NCBI GenBank assembly: GCA_963978545.1
Contig: OZ021732.1
Location: 31,216,123-31,280,122 of the forward strand
Direction of reading: 5' to 3'
DNA: 64,000 bases
Source of the DNA: Linyphia triangularis
Lineage: Eukaryota; Arthropoda; Arachnida; Araneae; Linyphiidae
The notes under the pieces were generated by a model. It worked only from the letters and a program-made list of their open reading frames with translations, made no database searches and was not told the origin of the DNA. Within the stretch, counting starts at the first letter, position 1. Each line of letters starts with the position of its first letter. Below are positions 1-10,563 of this stretch, in pieces. The translations under genes and the position numbers were made by a program.

Positions 1-304
1 CTTCAATGTAAGGGCATAACTAATGAAGTTTTAAATCAGAATGTTGGCGGATAGTATATTTAACTTTCTATTATGAAACTTGCAATTTGGGTGTTTTCTC
101 TATTAGGCCTTACATTAAAGTTATAAAAATTTGGTTACATTTTTTATGGCTGGCAAACCTATTCGAGCGCAGCAAGATGTTTTAACCACAAATCCGAGCG
201 CAGCGAGGTGTTTGGGGGTTGGCGAGCGTTAGCGAGCAGGGGGCGAAGCCCCCTAGTAGTATTAATTAGTTAAAATTTTCTTTTAATTATAATATAGTAC
301 TTAC
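1..304. repeat. GC-rich hairpin repeat in DNAAF11 intron 6
   Basis: Within AT-rich DNA, 160-255 carries two CGAGCGCAGC units, then GCGAGCGTTAGCGAGCAGG, and a small stem AGGGGGC-GAA-GCCCCCT. A related motif, degraded, occurs at 44,848-44,878 near the right end of the 2.5-kb element in MAN2C1 intron 7. This is probably the end of a related transposon that extends past the left edge. The remainder of the stretch is featureless intron. Confidence 0.5.
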
Positions 305-380
305 CTGCAGCTGAGGTAGTGTGGCTATGACATATTCACGATAACCTTCAAACTCTGTACAAGGATTTCCCGTTAGATAT
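305..380 (-). CDS. DNAAF11: DNAAF11 exon 6 (last in window)
   Basis: Acceptor TATTCTAG, donor GTAAGT. It encodes residues 118-143, [20 protein letters not shown] then TLPQLQ, the capping motif at the end of the leucine-rich repeats. It ends in phase 0, so the next exon should open with the family's WLDG motif beyond coordinate 1. Confidence 0.94.
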
Positions 381-1542
381 CTAGAATAATATCGTATTCT
401 TTCAGAATTCGATTTAGAAAATAATGCATTTATTAATTGAAAAGCTACGTAGACAAATACGGAGAAATGAAACTTTTGAGATATTAATTCTTAAAAATTT
501 ACTATTGTACCTTTTAGTTCGTAGTGTACCTCTATTACCAGTCAAAATATCTTTCATTGAGCATTACAAGGAAACGGGAAATGTTTTGAAATTAGCCTGA
601 TACATACCACATTCATCCAATGGGAATACTAGGTTTAACAAAAAGTGCTATATATCCCCGGCCAGTGTTCGTCAGTTAAATATTTCCAAAGAGCATTCTC
701 ACCCACTCTCTAAATTTTAAGGGGTATTCTTAAAATTCAAAGGGAATTTTTATAATATTTTTTTTTTTAAATCAAAGAAAATTAAGTTTTTTGACAAAAC
801 TAATAACTACAACAATAACAATGATGCATGATCATGATTTCACATATGAGAACGAAAATATGCTTTTATAATGCTTATTAAAAACACTTGATGGTTATAA
901 ACCTTGAACTAACTTGTAACACTATGCCGTTCGGTGACACCACATTGGTGTCCCGTGAAACTATCGGACAAATGCCGGCGACACCTCGGAAACGATTGAG
1001 CAAATGTCGGCAGCACATCGAAAACTATCGGGGAAATGGAAGCACACTATGAAAACTATCTCGTAAATGAAGGAGAAGTAAAACTTGACGATTTACGACA
1101 TCCCAAAAATCTCGAATAAATGTGCCGTCAATAGATATAGGCGAAATGATCTGAACTTCTGAACCAGTCCTACTAATTAAATTAAAAAAAAAAATCGATT
1201 AAACGTGTATGCGACACATAGTATTAATCTACGTTTTTCATGAATTCACGCGAGAGGTTACCTTTTCCCTCTATTTTGTGCAAGAAGGCATGGTAAAAAG
1301 CCGGCGAAATACACTTAATTAAGGAACGTATGAAATTACAATTATTCCCCGTATAATCCACCAACTAATGAAACACGTGGTATCAGCAACCAGTCAATGA
1401 GTTCAGTCAGTCACTGGTCTGTGCGAAGCACGTTTGAACATGAAGGCACATGCGTAATTGGTGATTTCGGAGGGGTGATCCGTATATTGCATTTCGTTGG
1501 AAAATAAACGAAAATTTTGCATTTTTTTATGAAAAGAAGGCT

Positions 1543-1579
<37 letters not shown>

Positions 1580-4500
1580 TAGGGAAGAAGCGCCACTCTT
1601 CAAAAAACGGTTATGATGATATCTGATTTTATAAAATGGTGGATATTTAAAAAAATTTAAACATGATGTGCCGATGCGGGAATTCACGCATGAGGTTGAA
1701 ACTGATTTTCAATGCGTGTTCACGCAGATTTCACGCAATTTGGCGAACTCTGCCCCGGCACACACTAAGCACTTCAAATGAGGTAAAATATTTAAGAAAT
1801 AAATTATTAAAAATTCTACAATTAACAAATTAGCAATGAAATGGTATAGTTAATGATGTTTGAAAAATTAATACAGATAGAAAAGTTTTTATTTCTGAAT
1901 AATGTATCCAAAGTTTCATGTTTGACTTGAAATAGAAATTAAAATATAAATCGATCAGTAGATAAGGGAAGATAAAAAAAATATACTTTTACTATTGCGA
2001 TAAATATATTACAAACTTATTTTATAATCTTTAAGAAAAACTTCAAAAATTTTAAAGTAGTGTTTATTAAAGTAGGTAAGTTCTACAAAACTAATCAAAA
2101 GAGTGAAATAAATTAGCCACCGAATTGGTACAGCTTTTAAATTAATATTTCTTAGCTTCAATAGTTTTTATTCTTTGAATTAGTTAAATGATTTTCTAGA
2201 GAGGAATGCTAAACATGTTATAATATTGTGATGGGCAAATATTAATAATTTAAGTAAGTGGTTCAAATGTTGGTAATCCTAACCATTGAATTTCAAATCT
2301 ATGTAACGCATTTAAAATGCAATCTCACTCCTTATTTGTACTTACAGTTCTTCGAGGGCATAGTTGTTTTGAAGACTTTCTATTGATGTCAATTCGCCAA
2401 TAAAATTTACTGTTAAGTCTAGTTTCCTTAGCGATTCACAACCTAAAAGTTTAAGTAAATAATTACATTATTTCAATATAATTAATTTATGTTCTTTTTA
2501 AGTTTGATAATATATTTTTTAATTCAATTTTGTATAGAAGTATAGTTTCAAAAATGTTTGATAAACTATTCTTCAGTCTTTTCACTAACTGAATTCCTTC
2601 CGAAAGATGTACCTTGAGAGATGATTTTTATTTTTTAGCTAGTTAAGGAAATTGAAAGTTAATTATAAGAAGACATATCCAGTGTAATGCTTCACACGTA
2701 AAGTGTTTTGGACACCATCGCTGGAGATGAGATTTTTTTTTTTTTTTGACGTTTCTTAAAAAACGTGCAAGTAAAGTAGAAATTTAGTTTACGTATTTAA
2801 CTAATTTTTATTACTACTGGTTCACGAAACTCCAGAAACATGTTCGAGATATATGTGAGTCATATGGCCTCAAAAATACGAATTAAGAGTTTAACAACCT
2901 TTCTACAAGAACGGTTCGTTATTGAAACTAGGGGTGTGGAACATCGCACAGCTTTCAATTACTCAATAATACTGGTCGTTAATAACAAAAAATTGATGGG
3001 AACTAGTGTTAATACCATTTTCATATTTTTATTCATTTGAAAAAACGGCTAGTTCAGCGATATTTTTGGCAATAATTCTTACCTGGGGGAAAAACCGGTT
3101 TTTGATGAGCGATGCTTTAGGGAAAGGAACTCTGTGTTAAAGACACTCGTTTTTCAATTTTTTACACCTTTACGGGTACTTTTTATTTTTACTGGAATTT
3201 CGGAGGTGGTGATGTTTAGAATACTTTAAGTGGCATTACCATACAGATTTTGATCAAAATCGTTAGAACCGTTTTTAATAATTGCTGAAAAACATGATTT
3301 CTTTCATGTTTTTTTATCTTTTGCACATGCGCAATAATGACGAAAACTTTAATGCTAGGTTCCGTGACCACCACTAACCCGTACACTAAATTTCAACATG
3401 GAAGGTTAATTCGTTTGGGAGTTATGCTGACCACGTAAAGGGTACACACAGACACACATTTTTTCTAGACCACTTTTTTGAAGTGTGGATGATACAAAAC
3501 GTGATTAAAATGGGAGAAGAAGGGGGGGGGGGGGATGCGATTTAAAAAAAATAAATCAAAAACGTACTTTCATTACCCTATGTTAACATATAGATAATTG
3601 AATGTAAAAAGTGGTACTTGCTCGGGGAGTCAAAAATAATATTAGCCATTTAAATGTTTGTAGTATTTTTATCCTAAAAATATAAGAAATTTGTTTCGTC
3701 TCTGATGCAACAATTTCAAAAAATGGACGCAAAGTTTTTTTTACTATAAACTTCTCATTTTTAGAATATCAGTTATTGTACATTTAAGTAGGAATTCACA
3801 CAATTTATTTCACCTCTAAGTTCGAAGAATACCGAACATTTCTCGTATGAAAATCAAATCATACCAGAAAAAATATTAAAAATTTAAATTTTGGTTAATT
3901 TTTTAATTTAAAATTTTGAAAACAATTTTAAGGCTTTTGAGTGAGTGCTGATACATTATGAATATGAGAAAATTTGATTAACATTTTACAAAGGGTATTT
4001 AAGTAATTTATGTTTTAACATTTTAATTGATGTGTATAATTTTCAAAATTATGAAATTTTTTAATTTAGGTTCAGGAATTCTAAATAGGAGAATTAAATG
4101 ATTTTTAAAAGAAATTGGCATGAATCCACAATTTAAATTTAATTTAAAATTAAATAACAAAGCTTAATAACAAATGACAATTACACATTCTTTTATAGTA
4201 CTCGAATGGAAAAAAGTGAAGCAATTTATTCAAACGTGTAGCATTATCTGCATCTCTGTCGTAACCAGTACTATTTTTGTAAACAAAGACATAAATTTGA
4301 TAAATTCAAGAAAACGACGTATTTAGCAAAAGTTTTTTTAAAAATTATAGAATAGTCATATTATTAATAAGGAATATAATATTACCTTCTAAATTTTCAA
4401 TCCTTGTGATGTTGTTTAAGGTAAAGTTTACATATTCCAGTTTTTTCAAACGGTTTATATTTTCTAGTTGAAAAAAGTGAAACAAATGTATGTTAATTGT

Positions 4501-5307
4501 TGGACCTGGAACTTATTAAAGCATTAATAAATACCTATTTTGCTTATAAATACATACCTATTTTGCTTATTAAATTACTATGCAAATAAAGAATTTTTAA
4601 ATCACGACACCATCTGCCAATATTCTCAATCCTGAAAATTAAAATAGCATTTTGAATCTATTTGATTTTAAGAAGAATATTTAAAAATTAATTTAAAAAT
4701 TTTAAATGCTGAAAAATATGATATTTTTAATACCATACGCCGTTCAAGTATCATAATATTTTTACCATGTTATCCAGTGATTCTAAAATATCTTCATTCC
4801 AATTTCAAGAAATATACCAGATATTTGTGGTGCATAAAACAGGCGAAATGCAAAACAGTATATTGTACATTTTTGCGACATTAAACTTTTTCAACGTCTT
4901 GGTTTATCAGTGGATGATCTTGCTTAAGAAATTTCTAAACACAACCTAAAAGCCTACATTTTTAGTTCATAAATGTATACTGTTACTTAAAAATAATAGT
5001 AAAAATCTTACTTTTTGATATTCCGCTGATGTAATGAAACCTCTTCTAAACTGAATATTTCACATTCATTATGTTCCGCACATTTTCGTAAAAGATCTTC
5101 GGTAACTAATAACATAAAGATTAAATAAGCATATAAAATCAAAAATATTTGACCTTTTAGAGTATCATTCATAAACATATGGAATTTAAAGATTGATATT
5201 GTATATTTGAATTTTCAACGAAATTCTAATTTTATTTGTTATAATACATTTATATTTTAGAATAGATTGATTTAGTAACAGAAATGGACAAACTTACTGG
5301 TAGCCAT
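305..5307 (-). CDS. DNAAF11: DNAAF11 (LRRC6/tilB) dynein axonemal assembly factor, 5' part, six coding exons
   Basis: The minus-strand coding exons are 5298-5307, 5012-5105, 4558-4631, 4386-4463, 2346-2442 and 305-380. They join in frame (429 nt, 143 residues) with GT/AG introns and compatible phases. The product starts [20 protein letters not shown] and continues as SDS22-type leucine-rich repeats, including [14 protein letters not shown] and a [18 protein letters not shown] cap. This matches my recollection of human LRRC6, including [20 protein letters not shown] and [12 protein letters not shown]. Family knowledge: it is a cytoplasmic factor for preassembly of axonemal dynein arms, partners with ZMYND10, and is called tilB in Drosophila, where it serves chordotonal cilia and sperm. 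The rest of the protein, including the expected CS-like domain, lies beyond the left edge. No exon is longer than 97 bp, so simple ORF scans miss the gene. Confidence 0.93.
957..1080. repeat. Degenerate 30-32-bp minisatellite
   Basis: About four tandem units begin at 957, 989, 1021 and 1051, each opening with (G)AAAC(T/G)AT and carrying AAATG in the middle. Two units have a GGCGACACCTCG or GGCAGCACATCG tail. It lies in DNAAF11 intron 5. The rest of that intron (381-2345) shows only an A31 run at 1547-1577 and AT-rich DNA. Confidence 0.65.
2346..2442 (-). CDS. DNAAF11: DNAAF11 exon 5
   Basis: Acceptor TTTTAG, donor GTAAGT. It encodes residues 86-118, with the diagnostic [20 protein letters not shown] followed by [12 protein letters not shown]. 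The 1.9-kb intron before it (2443-4385) contains a copy of the ~0.65-kb interspersed repeat described at 2926-3600. Confidence 0.95.
2926..3600 (+). repeat. Interspersed repeat family R1, copy 1
   Basis: It starts at ACTAGGGGTGTGGAACATCGC and ends near TTCATTACCCTATGTTAACA. It shares colinear blocks with 32973-33657 (same strand) and 35855-36477 (opposite strand): GGTGTGGAAC, TTTCAATTACT, TGATCAAAATCGTTA, AACATGAT, GTTATGCTGACCACGTA and ACCACTTTTTTGAA. I see no terminal inverted repeats or coding capacity. It is probably a non-autonomous mobile element of unknown class. Confidence 0.75.
4386..4463 (-). CDS. DNAAF11: DNAAF11 exon 4
   Basis: Acceptor CAACTAG, donor GTAATA. It encodes residues 60-86, [19 protein letters not shown] then RIENLEG, the next leucine-rich repeat. 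The intron separating it from exon 3 is only 94 bp. Confidence 0.93.
4558..4631 (-). CDS. DNAAF11: DNAAF11 exon 3
   Basis: Acceptor TTTTCAG, donor GTATGT. It encodes residues 35-60, including [18 protein letters not shown], a canonical leucine-rich repeat. The last bases of the exon and the donor are duplicated in tandem about 24 bp further into the intron (see findings). Confidence 0.93.
5012..5105 (-). CDS. DNAAF11: DNAAF11 exon 2
   Basis: Acceptor TTATTAG, donor GTAAGA. It encodes residues 4-35, the conserved N-terminal segment [12 protein letters not shown]...[16 protein letters not shown] that leads into the first leucine-rich repeat. It ends in phase 2; the AA joins G of exon 3 to make Lys35. 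Confidence 0.93.
5298..5307 (-). CDS. DNAAF11: DNAAF11 exon 1 (start codon, 10 nt coding)
   Basis: Reads ATGGCTACCA followed by the perfect donor GTAAGT. It encodes MAT plus the first base of Ile4. The final A joins TT of the next exon to give the conserved ITEDL start of the family. The 5'UTR extends upstream but its limit is not visible. Confidence 0.85.
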
Positions 5308-5359
5308 AACTTCAAGAATGATCGTAGATTGACTTTATGGATTGTTAGAAATTCTGATA

Positions 5360-5405
5360 CGGCGTTGCTAAGCGTAGTGATCCAGTTGGTTGCTATGGAT
5401 TACGT
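5360..5405. promoter_or_regulatory. X-box-like RFX site upstream of DNAAF11
   Basis: GTTGCTATGGATTAC at 5389-5403 has a full left half of the RFX X-box (GTTGCY, then AT, then RR) and an imperfect right half with one extra base. A second half-site, GTTGCTA, lies at 5364-5370. They sit 60-100 bp upstream of the DNAAF11 ATG on the minus strand. RFX factors commonly drive ciliary genes through sites at this distance. The function here is inferred. Confidence 0.5.
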
Positions 5406-6707
5406 GACATAATACTGTCGCTAAAATAAATAAGATCATTTTCTATTTAGCTATATAAAAATAATATATTCTTATAAATTGAAATATAAATTTATTGAAA
5501 TTTTATGATCGAAAAAATGTAATATAAGAAAATTCTTTTTGTGAAATTATTTATTAAAATCCTAAGTCATTAAATTTTCTTTTTTATTCTGGCTGGTGAT
5601 GGCAATTATTAGAAATATTTTTTAAACATTAGTTTAGTTAGAAAAGATCTACAGAATTAGAACCAAATCTGGTACTTTGATCATTAATCGATTCGTACCT
5701 TAAAACAAGAACAACCTTTTGCAAATTTATCTGCATTCCTCACTAAATTTTCGGAAAGGGCCGCAGCATGTTTTTTATACCTTATTCGAGGGTCTTTTTA
5801 TCCAGTCCTTGTTATATAATTTGAGATATAATCTAATAACATTCTAAGAATTAAATTCAAATTATAGGTTAGGTAGAAAAACAATGTAATGGACAATTCC
5901 CTCATTTTATTTTTTTATTTAATTCTAAATGTTTCGAAAATGCCATAAGCAGACAAATTTTTTGCTCAATGCGCTTTTTCTTTTTCTTAATTTGCAACCA
6001 AAGTTCCACTGCTACACGTTGGCGAGAAAACTATTCATTTGGCTCGAACTGAATGTAACTTCAAGGCTTCCCAAACATCTTGGCTTGAAATGCCGCAGCA
6101 GAAACCAGTTTTGAAAGTTTCTCGTAAATCGCGCTAATCTGTACGGGATATAGCAATGGTTTATCAACGCCAACTATTTGGCAGAAACCTCACGATAACC
6201 ATAGAAACGGAAGGAAGCTTTGACGTTACAGAATTTGTTGAGTGTTTTGATCGGACCCTTCGGTTTAAGGGCATTTTCTTTTCTTAATATTTAAATAACT
6301 AATTATTTTAAAGAATTTTTGTTTAAATATTTAGAATCAGAAAGAATTCTTCATAAATATAAACTGATTTCACTCGTTTTTAAAAAATTGTCCATTGCAT
6401 TTTCTTACCAAAATAATCAATATTGAAATTTATGATATTCGAAACTTATAAATATTATATTTGATGTCGATGTCCAAGCGAATAGTTTATAGTTCTGTTG
6501 CTAGTTTATAGTTCTGTTGCTATACCTCTGAAACACCACACACTCTATACTAAAAATTTAAATTTTTAATTTTTCAGTTAGTTAATATACCAATTCTGGA
6601 TATTTAGCTAAACAGTTTCTAGTGTTTTGTTCACTGGTTTATCTTCATACTAAACAGCTATGTATTGTTCAATTTCCGTAGAATAGCTACTTATTTCTTA
6701 ATAGCTT
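5406..6707. other. AT-rich intergenic DNA with a short tandem duplication
   Basis: No gene was recognised. A 19-bp unit (AGTTTATAGTTCTGTTGCT) is repeated twice at about 6484-6521. The rest is AT-rich single-copy-looking DNA. Confidence 0.4.
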
Positions 6708-6711
6708 TTAA

Positions 6712-7290
6712 CACTAGAAAGACGGGAGCTTAGTGTATACCTATATTGCCTGAAAGCAGTCAAAATGAATGCATTGTGAAAAAATAACTAATGCGCAAAG
6801 AAATTTGTTTAACAGTAATTTTTAATATATTTTATATCACTTACAGTCATATAACAAGTTATTAATAAGTATTAACAATAAAAAAAATGTATTTCAATTC
6901 GAAAAAAAATAATTTATACATTATCTGGACATTTTAGCCGTATTGATTACAGTATGAGATCATACACTCAGTGATCCTCCTTCCCACCTGAATTACGTTA
7001 CAGCGCGTTCAAAGGGAACAAAGCGCGTGGCCAGGCTTGGCATAAAGATTCGAATAACAAGTACGAATAACAATAACAATAACAATAACTTTAGTTATTG
7101 AACAACTGCAACTTATCAAGTATATGTCGAAATCGACAATTTATCATGAACTTGTATGTTATCATGTTATTCCAATCCAGAGTCGAACTGGTCCTTTCCA
7201 AGCAGTCAAAATGACTGCTTTTCGGCAATATAGGTATAACACACATATATATACCGGAAGTGAAGGAGGGGGGGGGGGCAACAACAAGGA
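6712..7290. mobile_element. Possible piggyBac-like MITE
   Basis: Inverted arms TATACCTATATTGCC (6736-6750) and GGCAATATAGGTATA (7224-7238) are each joined to AGCAGTCAAAATGA motifs. At 7200-7219 the motif becomes the palindrome AAGCAGTCAAAATGACTGCTT. The block begins after a TTAA at 6708-6711, and another TTAA lies at 7291-7294. A third, similar AAAGCAGTCAAAATGACTT is at 7383. TTAA targets and such palindromic motifs are typical of piggyBac-type ends. The outermost bases do not match, so the boundaries are uncertain. Confidence 0.4.
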
Positions 7291-7473
7291 TTAATTAACC
7301 CATTTATATGTTGTAGAAAAAGTCACTAAATTATAAGAAGCTGTGTCATTATTTAAATAATTATTTTTTTAATTGAAATTCAAAAGCAGTCAAAATGACT
7401 TGCTTAGGCAATCTATTGTTAAGTAGAAATAGAAGTTTCTGTAATCTATATTTTTTAATAGGAAAATTTAAAT

Positions 7474-8263
7474 CCCCCAAAAAACACTTTTGAAAAGTAG
7501 AAAAACCACCAACCTCAAAAACACAAAATTCTTCCTTGCAATAAAAAAATCATAAACATGATTAACATATTCAGCCACAAACACAGTGATATAAAAAATG
7601 GCCAACCTCTGATTACAACTCTCTGTTGAGACTCGCTTACGAATGTATGCTTACTTAATTTATTTTTAAAATTTAAGTTCCTCTCCCATAAAAATTTACG
7701 CTGCTTGAGGTTGGCACCCGTCATAGGATTATTAACAATGCTTGCGTTTAAACTAATTTATGGATGTTTGCACGAATATTCGAGTTTATGATTTCATTTG
7801 GATGGGTAGGAAATACAAAGTGGTGTAAATATTCATGTTCGTGTAATTTTCAAAATAGTATAGAGAAACTGTGCTCAAACGCTTGCATTTGAATCGTTAT
7901 TATGAATTTTTTAAGTAGGAAACTAAAGTGTTTCTGGTAAGCTTTTGTTTGGTTGAATCATACATTTTGGAAAGTTTTTATGTGTGGGGGGGTTTTAAAG
8001 GTTAGTAATTAAGACGGGCGCCAACCTCAAGCAGTGTAAATTTTTATGGGAGCGGAACTTAAATTTTAAAAATAAATTAAGTAAGCATACATTCGTAAGC
8101 GAGTCTCAACCGAGAGTTGTAATCAGAGGTTGGCCATTTTTTATATCACTGTGTTTGTGGCTGAATATGTTAATCATGTTTATGATTTTTTTTTATTGCA
8201 AGGAAGAATTTTGTGTTTTTGAGGTTGGTGGTTTTTCTATTTTTCAAAAGTGTTTTTTGGGGG
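7474..8263. mobile_element. Fold-back element with ~250-bp inverted arms
   Basis: The left arm 7474-7722 and right arm 8013-8263 are reverse complements with only scattered differences, starting CCCCCAAAAAACACTTTTGA and ending TGAGGTTGGC(A/G)CCCGTC. The 290-bp loop is AT-rich and non-coding. A transcript would fold into a long hairpin. No clear target duplication is visible. Small ORFs on either arm are artefacts of the repeat. Confidence 0.85.
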
Positions 8264-8340
8264 ATATCAGAACTTTTTTTTAAACACTGGCGACTTCTAT
8301 TTTTTGAATTTGTCCGTTTCATTGTTTTTCTCTTTATCAC

Positions 8341-8752
8341 CTATGGTACACTTGGTACCAGGAATATTCATAATTCTTCAAACTGAGTTCTACGATACCT
8401 TACATGCAATAATTATCTTTAAAATTGATAAACCAGAAGTGGTACCAATAGCATACCTGGTACTTTAAACATTCATAATTCGTCAAAACAGAAGTCCAAC
8501 ATGCCACATTTATCTTGGAAATTGATTAACCGATAATGGTACTACCGATGCTATGCCTGATACCTTAAACATTCATAGTTTTTCAAGACAAGCCCAACGA
8601 CACCCAACATGCCATATTTATCTTCAAAATTGATAAACCAGAAGTAGTACCACCTATGGTACATCTGGTACCATGAATATTCATAATTCTTCAAGTTGAG
8701 TTCAATGATATCTTGCATGCCAAAATCTACTTGAAAATTGACAAATTGGTTG
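8341..8752 (+). repeat. Four-unit ~100-bp tandem array
   Basis: Units start at about 8341, 8451, 8551 and 8653. Each contains (C)TATG/CATAC...CTGGTAC, ACATTCATAATTCTTCAA, CAACATGCCA and TTGATAAACCAGAAGTGGTAC-like segments. Divergence between units is about 15-25 per cent by eye. No spacer/repeat organisation suggests CRISPR, and no ORF persists. Confidence 0.85.
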
Positions 8753-8894
8753 AATGCGGACGGCAGTAACCATCAAAATCTACCACAAACGAGTACTAGA
8801 AACTTGTGTATGGCAACTCAACTCCCAAAACTTAAAGAAATACGTTGCCATTGACAAAGAGCCTGTCTGCCAAGTTTCAGCTCGATTGGTTAGT

Positions 8895-9050
8895 TTTTAC
8901 GCACAACGACCTATTTTAGTGCACAATAACGACTAATCAGTCCGGGACCCACAGCTTAACGTGGATTCCGAATCACAACGAACATCCACACCTAACCCAG
9001 GAATCAAATCCGGCACCTTAACTTACAAGGCCAGAGCTTTCATCCCATTG
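8895..9050 (+). repeat. Shared segment R2, copy 1
   Basis: From TGGTTAGTTTTTACGCACAA to about AGGCCAGAGCTTTCATC it is colinear with 11033-11196 inside the mariner-like element: CAACGACCTATTTTA, CAGCTTAACGTGGATTC and CCAGAGCT are nearly identical. The reading frame is broken by a stop at 8934. It is a dispersed repeat fragment, not a gene. Confidence 0.7.
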
Positions 9051-10563
9051 AAAGTTTATTCTAATAAATTGTTACAAATAAATATTACAAGTTTTTTACA
9101 GTCTAATAAATATTGCAGTATAAATTATTTTTATTATACCAAGCATTATTTTGGTTCACATAATAACCCATTGATATTTGACAAAATTTAAAATATTTTC
9201 TTAACAACAATTTTAAAATTCACTATGAAATTACAATTTTGATGATATATGATTCTACAATTTCATTTTACAACGGAAAGTAAAAATCAACACATCTTTA
9301 AAAACGAATGACATTTTTGCAAATTCCATTAGCCAATCGCAATGCGTGGTTCATTTAGTCCTCTGTAATGAATTGACTGTGACGTCAGCTCGCATAACCT
9401 CCACATTTATACTTTGTATTCAGCCCATAGTATCTTGCAACAAAATGGGATTGTTTTCATTTTTCAATGAAGATTTCTCGATATTAAAATGTTTTTGAAA
9501 GTTAACTCTCTCTAAATTGTCATACAGTTCAAATAACACATGCAACTTGAAGAATAAATATTTCTCTTTAATTCTATCTCTTCAAAAATTAAATTATTTC
9601 AATTTTAAAGATGTTATAAGCCATTTAGTTATAGTCCAATTCGTTCTGCCTATTCTTTAACTTACGTTCATTCTCACTTAAGCCTAACATGTCGTAAAAA
9701 CTAACTTTGAAATGATAGCAAACCTGTTTGGTAACTCTTGGCATATATATTTGTACCTCAATTACAAGCTGATCGCCTTTATCCGTCGCCAAATTATGAA
9801 ATAAAAAAAGTGGTTTTAAATTAATTAAAAATAGAAAGAATTATTTAATGAAGTTCAAACCAGCTTAGGATTTTAAGTTGAAACATTCTGCATCCTATAA
9901 TTCAATCCGTTTGAAGATCTATAGCTTAGTTAGGGCTGTACGTTTGTCTAAATTTTTACATCAAAATCGGGCTAGAACTCGTTTTTTTATTTCGTTTTGG
10001 AAATTTCAATATTTTTTTCTTCGTTGTCTTTTATCCTAGGTACTCAATTTTTTTTTTCTTTGAAAGATATCACCGAGACGAATCTATGGTATTTTTTGTA
10101 TAATTATGTGAAGTTTCGTAAGCGCGCTAGAAAATAGTCAATTTCAGCTTTTTCGCTGGAAGTTGTGCAGAGAATAGATACTTACTGTCGTTTCTGCCTT
10201 TTTTAAGGTTGGCGGCGAAACGACCGTTTCGTCTGATAAGTTTTTTTCCTGAAAAAATTAATAGGGTTTTACTTCAAAATCAGACACATTTATCAACAGC
10301 CTTTCAATTTCTTTGGTCTTTCCTTTGAAGATCAAACTACAATTTAAATAAAATCAGCAGATAATGAGAATTTAAGCCAAAAGTGTACATATTTTACTCC
10401 AAAATAAGTTTTTTCTCTCAAATAGAAGTACCAGAATATTTTCAAGATACAAGTATCGTAACAGAATTTGTCCTTGTAGGAGAAATTCTGTTACGATGAA
10501 TTGAACATCTTTGTGGATGGAAGATAAACTACACAACTTATGGACCATGATCCCCTTTTAATA
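9051..10563. other. AT-rich intergenic DNA with one perfect stem-loop
   Basis: No gene was recognised. A perfect 15-bp inverted repeat, ATCGTAACAGAATTT (10455-10469) and its complement (10483-10497), surrounds a 13-nt loop. CCAAT and TGACGTCA-like motifs occur at about 9332 and 9380 without a recognisable transcription unit. Confidence 0.4.

Noticed and set aside
7515..7724. 69-codon minus-strand ORF (and its mirror on the right arm)
   Set aside because: Lies entirely in the fold-back arm; openness reflects composition of the repeat.
8341..8752. CRISPR-like array
   Set aside because: Units are ~100 bp and diverge along their whole length with no constant repeat and unique spacer, and the genome is eukaryotic.
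9330..9440. Promoter with CCAAT and TGACGTCA motifs
   Set aside because: No exon, start codon in good context or repeat of a known gene follows on either strand.
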